Origin: J088 sp003695505 [NCBI: Candidatus Dadabacteria bacterium]
GTDB lineage: Bacteria; J088
NCBI GenBank assembly: GCA_003695505.1
Contig: RFIY01000218.1
Coordinates: forward strand, 1-6,073
Length of the DNA: 6,073 nucleotides
Direction: 5' to 3'
Position 1 is the stretch's first letter, and every line of letters starts with the position of its first letter. The position numbers and the translations under genes were made by a program. Below, piece by piece: positions 5,601 to 6,073 of the stretch. The notes beneath the pieces were generated by a model. That model was not told where the DNA came from. It ran no database searches and was given only the letters and a program-made list of their open reading frames with translations.

Positions 5601-6073
5601 GTCATCATCCCTCACCTGGAGATGGAGTTTTATGTCAACGACTCGAACGGCGGCACGGTCAGCCCGCCGGTGCGACGCCGTGCCTTCGCGCTGGATGTCG
5701 GCATCAACGTCGGTTTGAACATCGACGTGATCAAGAATCCGGTTCAGACGAGCGGTGTCAGCGCAATCTACAATCCGAACCTGCTGTTCGGTGATGCGAT
5801 CACGAACTCTCGCCCGATTTACGGCGGTACCGATTTCCCGATCGGTTGTGACGACACTGTCCCGGGGCAATCGTGTCTGATTCGCGATGTGCCGTCTCGC
5901 CTAGTGATTTTCCTGGGCGGGCTCCTCGATCCAGAGTTGAACGCAGTGCTTGTCTACGACGAAATGCCGTCGGTCCTGACGGACATCGCCGGGACGACGC
6001 TGTATGACTCCGCGACCGGTGGTTGTGTGGACCCGACGGGCGTTGCGAACACAACCTGTCCGTCAGCCACGGG
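2619..6073 (+). CDS. Large secreted cysteine-rich beta protein, function unknown (3' end beyond window)
   Basis: One uninterrupted frame gives 1151 codons before the window ends, and no stop is reached. I do not recognise the family. The N-terminus is a Sec-type signal peptide: charged TRR (residues 4-6), a hydrophobic core to about 22, and cleavage expected after AIA at 27. There is no lipobox cysteine and no second membrane segment, so export to the periplasm, surface or medium is inferred. The mature part has 18 cysteines, mostly in close pairs (74/91, 238/250, 331/342, 416/437, 511/542, 974/987, 1077/1086, 1136/1147), suggesting disulfides. It is rich in Asp, Gly, Thr and aromatic residues, with alternating beta-type stretches (for example 451-507 and 991-1037). 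Residues 218-229 resemble a calcium-binding loop (D218, N220, D222, E229). Residues about 826-1040 recall BPI-like lipid-binding domains, a hypothesis only. The start is fixed by AGGAGG and an upstream in-frame stop. Confidence 0.93.
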   Translation, partial: MLLTRRFVAMVAFAIAGVVTFASSAIAEPMEINPFGYVHVDSSGSYNAVGELGSTAGDRIYMNRNQLLVRLTGCEYRARVTNDNAWNDGFCDNGAGNPRHWTGSAMSFIESLVNDKLLGATTNPIDLASQLGVTIPPQYWNDYDDRFGRGGADDGINTSEPVFRNYLDLLFKRLLDGDRTTPLDYDIHTFRYVDSYNPAFTAPSYVGAGISVNPTTFDTNGDGVEGGWEPFHLLAPTCIPDLVFLGPDICLNLNIVNTSDTFVYYVTGPWGGSATEPSSYFGAGATEVNNVGAPMIDFTPYSPANQAGTSHLFLASKPEFDFTFDAELQGCTRSLKGSNTNCNSSPYRDDDDGLYAEIKLVNFQVDLLFEPPFTDAAYGTSQEVEGATPQDYRFSYSRNISDIPETGSAGFTTWTCADGTTLTGVTNESSPLYDAKCDLSRWLKFYGTATVPELTLGISLRIVSGYNSGPSISIPDHMVNVTAPTISLGFDIKVIEFSGQFSYILVGGQFCNDDYTGSGAEARQGQDYMGVFYDQTDSPYNCATVTGSGPSKFDDVTYKKSTQFVSTISFLRAEFLGQFEDFFDPNTNPGFFLGPTIVPGLDDLNDTVAEATGFDWPLAGSSVADSTEAVWLALGLGSDVELAADMHAPLGTTEYATKGAGTASLVSGQGDAVAEFWADPWGVLMPFSGGIGIYWTHGTNTTGPNAEVASCVTADPAYTGYVDGVQSLPGDAASQGDDPYVSRPLPSLNLSWSGSGDTHGAWQSATDQTVWDGPEYDSALLHLRIPDVNGLHPFVGPWELRNAARVGGGGDRLVPVSDPTNATTDETYAIGLAIHQNLLSKLLYEFVVDGLLCIDIDPDATYQDALDSLLGGILTTDTMGLFVPNLTKQYSGENMALRIVPLLKDPSSLYLAIGQTYQSAISQYTRSFSGGSPSAATAANPIPRIIVGGENQYDSLKKRFRGQIATRSLIANTCGASGSDPLTDPSCGLWPDLSVIIPHLEMEFYVNDSNGGTVSPPVRRRAFALDVGINVGLNIDVIKNPVQTSGVSAIYNPNLLFGDAITNSRPIYGGTDFPIGCDDTVPGQSCLIRDVPSRLVIFLGGLLDPELNAVLVYDEMPSVLTDIAGTTLYDSATGGCVDPTGVANTTCPSAT
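5094..5738 (+). other. Possible TULIP (BPI-like) lipid-binding segment within the large secreted protein
   Basis: Residues about 826-1040 show, in order, AIGLAIHQNLLSKLLYEFVV then GLLCIDI, a region with a Leu/Pro motif (LFVPNL), LRIVPLLKDP, and paired amphipathic strands (LEMEFYV; FALDVGINVGLNIDV). BPI/LBP-type C-terminal domains have a similar order: a helix with a buried hydrophobic face (a 'xQxxLNxxLY' pattern), a strand, an 'xRxxPxxPP' segment and long alternating strands. The resemblance was judged by eye and is not proof. If right, the protein would bind or carry lipid outside the cytoplasm. Confidence 0.3.

Noticed and set aside
1-6073. tRNA, rRNA, CRISPR arrays, insertion sequences or phage attachment sites
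   Set aside because: Nothing resembling these was seen on either strand. Apart from the divergent intergenic region the window is coding throughout.

Overview
The window is moderately GC-rich and densely coding, with two oppositely directed units meeting at one divergent intergenic region. It looks like a chromosomal segment of a Gram-negative bacterium. The Hsp70 carries the N-terminal-lobe insertion typical of Gram-negative DnaK, and the large protein has a Sec-type signal peptide and many paired cysteines, as expected of an exported protein in a two-membrane cell. J-domain/TPR proteins beside a DnaK-like paralogue, together with very large secreted cysteine-rich proteins, recall deltaproteobacterial lineages (Myxococcota, Bradymonadota). 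That placement is an inference with low confidence.

Leftward unit (minus strand, positions 2301 to 1). A 519-residue DnaK-like Hsp70 with a GTG start has a complete ATPase domain and a beta-sandwich substrate domain but no C-terminal helical lid. It is followed after 31 nt by a 173-residue J-domain protein with a C-terminal TPR. Next, overlapping or within 25 nt, comes the start of a tRNA nucleotidyltransferase/poly(A) polymerase-family gene that leaves the window at position 1. The three genes look co-transcribed. The J-protein is the obvious co-chaperone for the Hsp70, and the nucleotidyltransferase may simply share the transcript.

Divergent control region (2302-2618). It holds a good sigma70-type promoter for the rightward gene (TTGACA, 17 nt, TAGACT), an imperfect 22-bp dyad at its predicted start point, a strong AGGAGG ribosome binding site, a weaker promoter for the chaperone unit, and three GAACAGG boxes about 52 bp apart. 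No CIRCE element or sigma32 promoter was seen, so this is not an ordinary heat-shock dnaK locus.

Rightward unit (2619 to the right edge). One open frame of at least 1151 codons encodes a signal-peptide-bearing, beta-rich protein with 18 cysteines, mostly in close pairs. I do not recognise it by name. Residues about 826-1040 have a pattern that recalls the C-terminal half of BPI-like (TULIP) lipid-binding proteins, which is a hypothesis only. Long open frames antisense to the Hsp70 and to this gene are explained by codon phasing and are not annotated.
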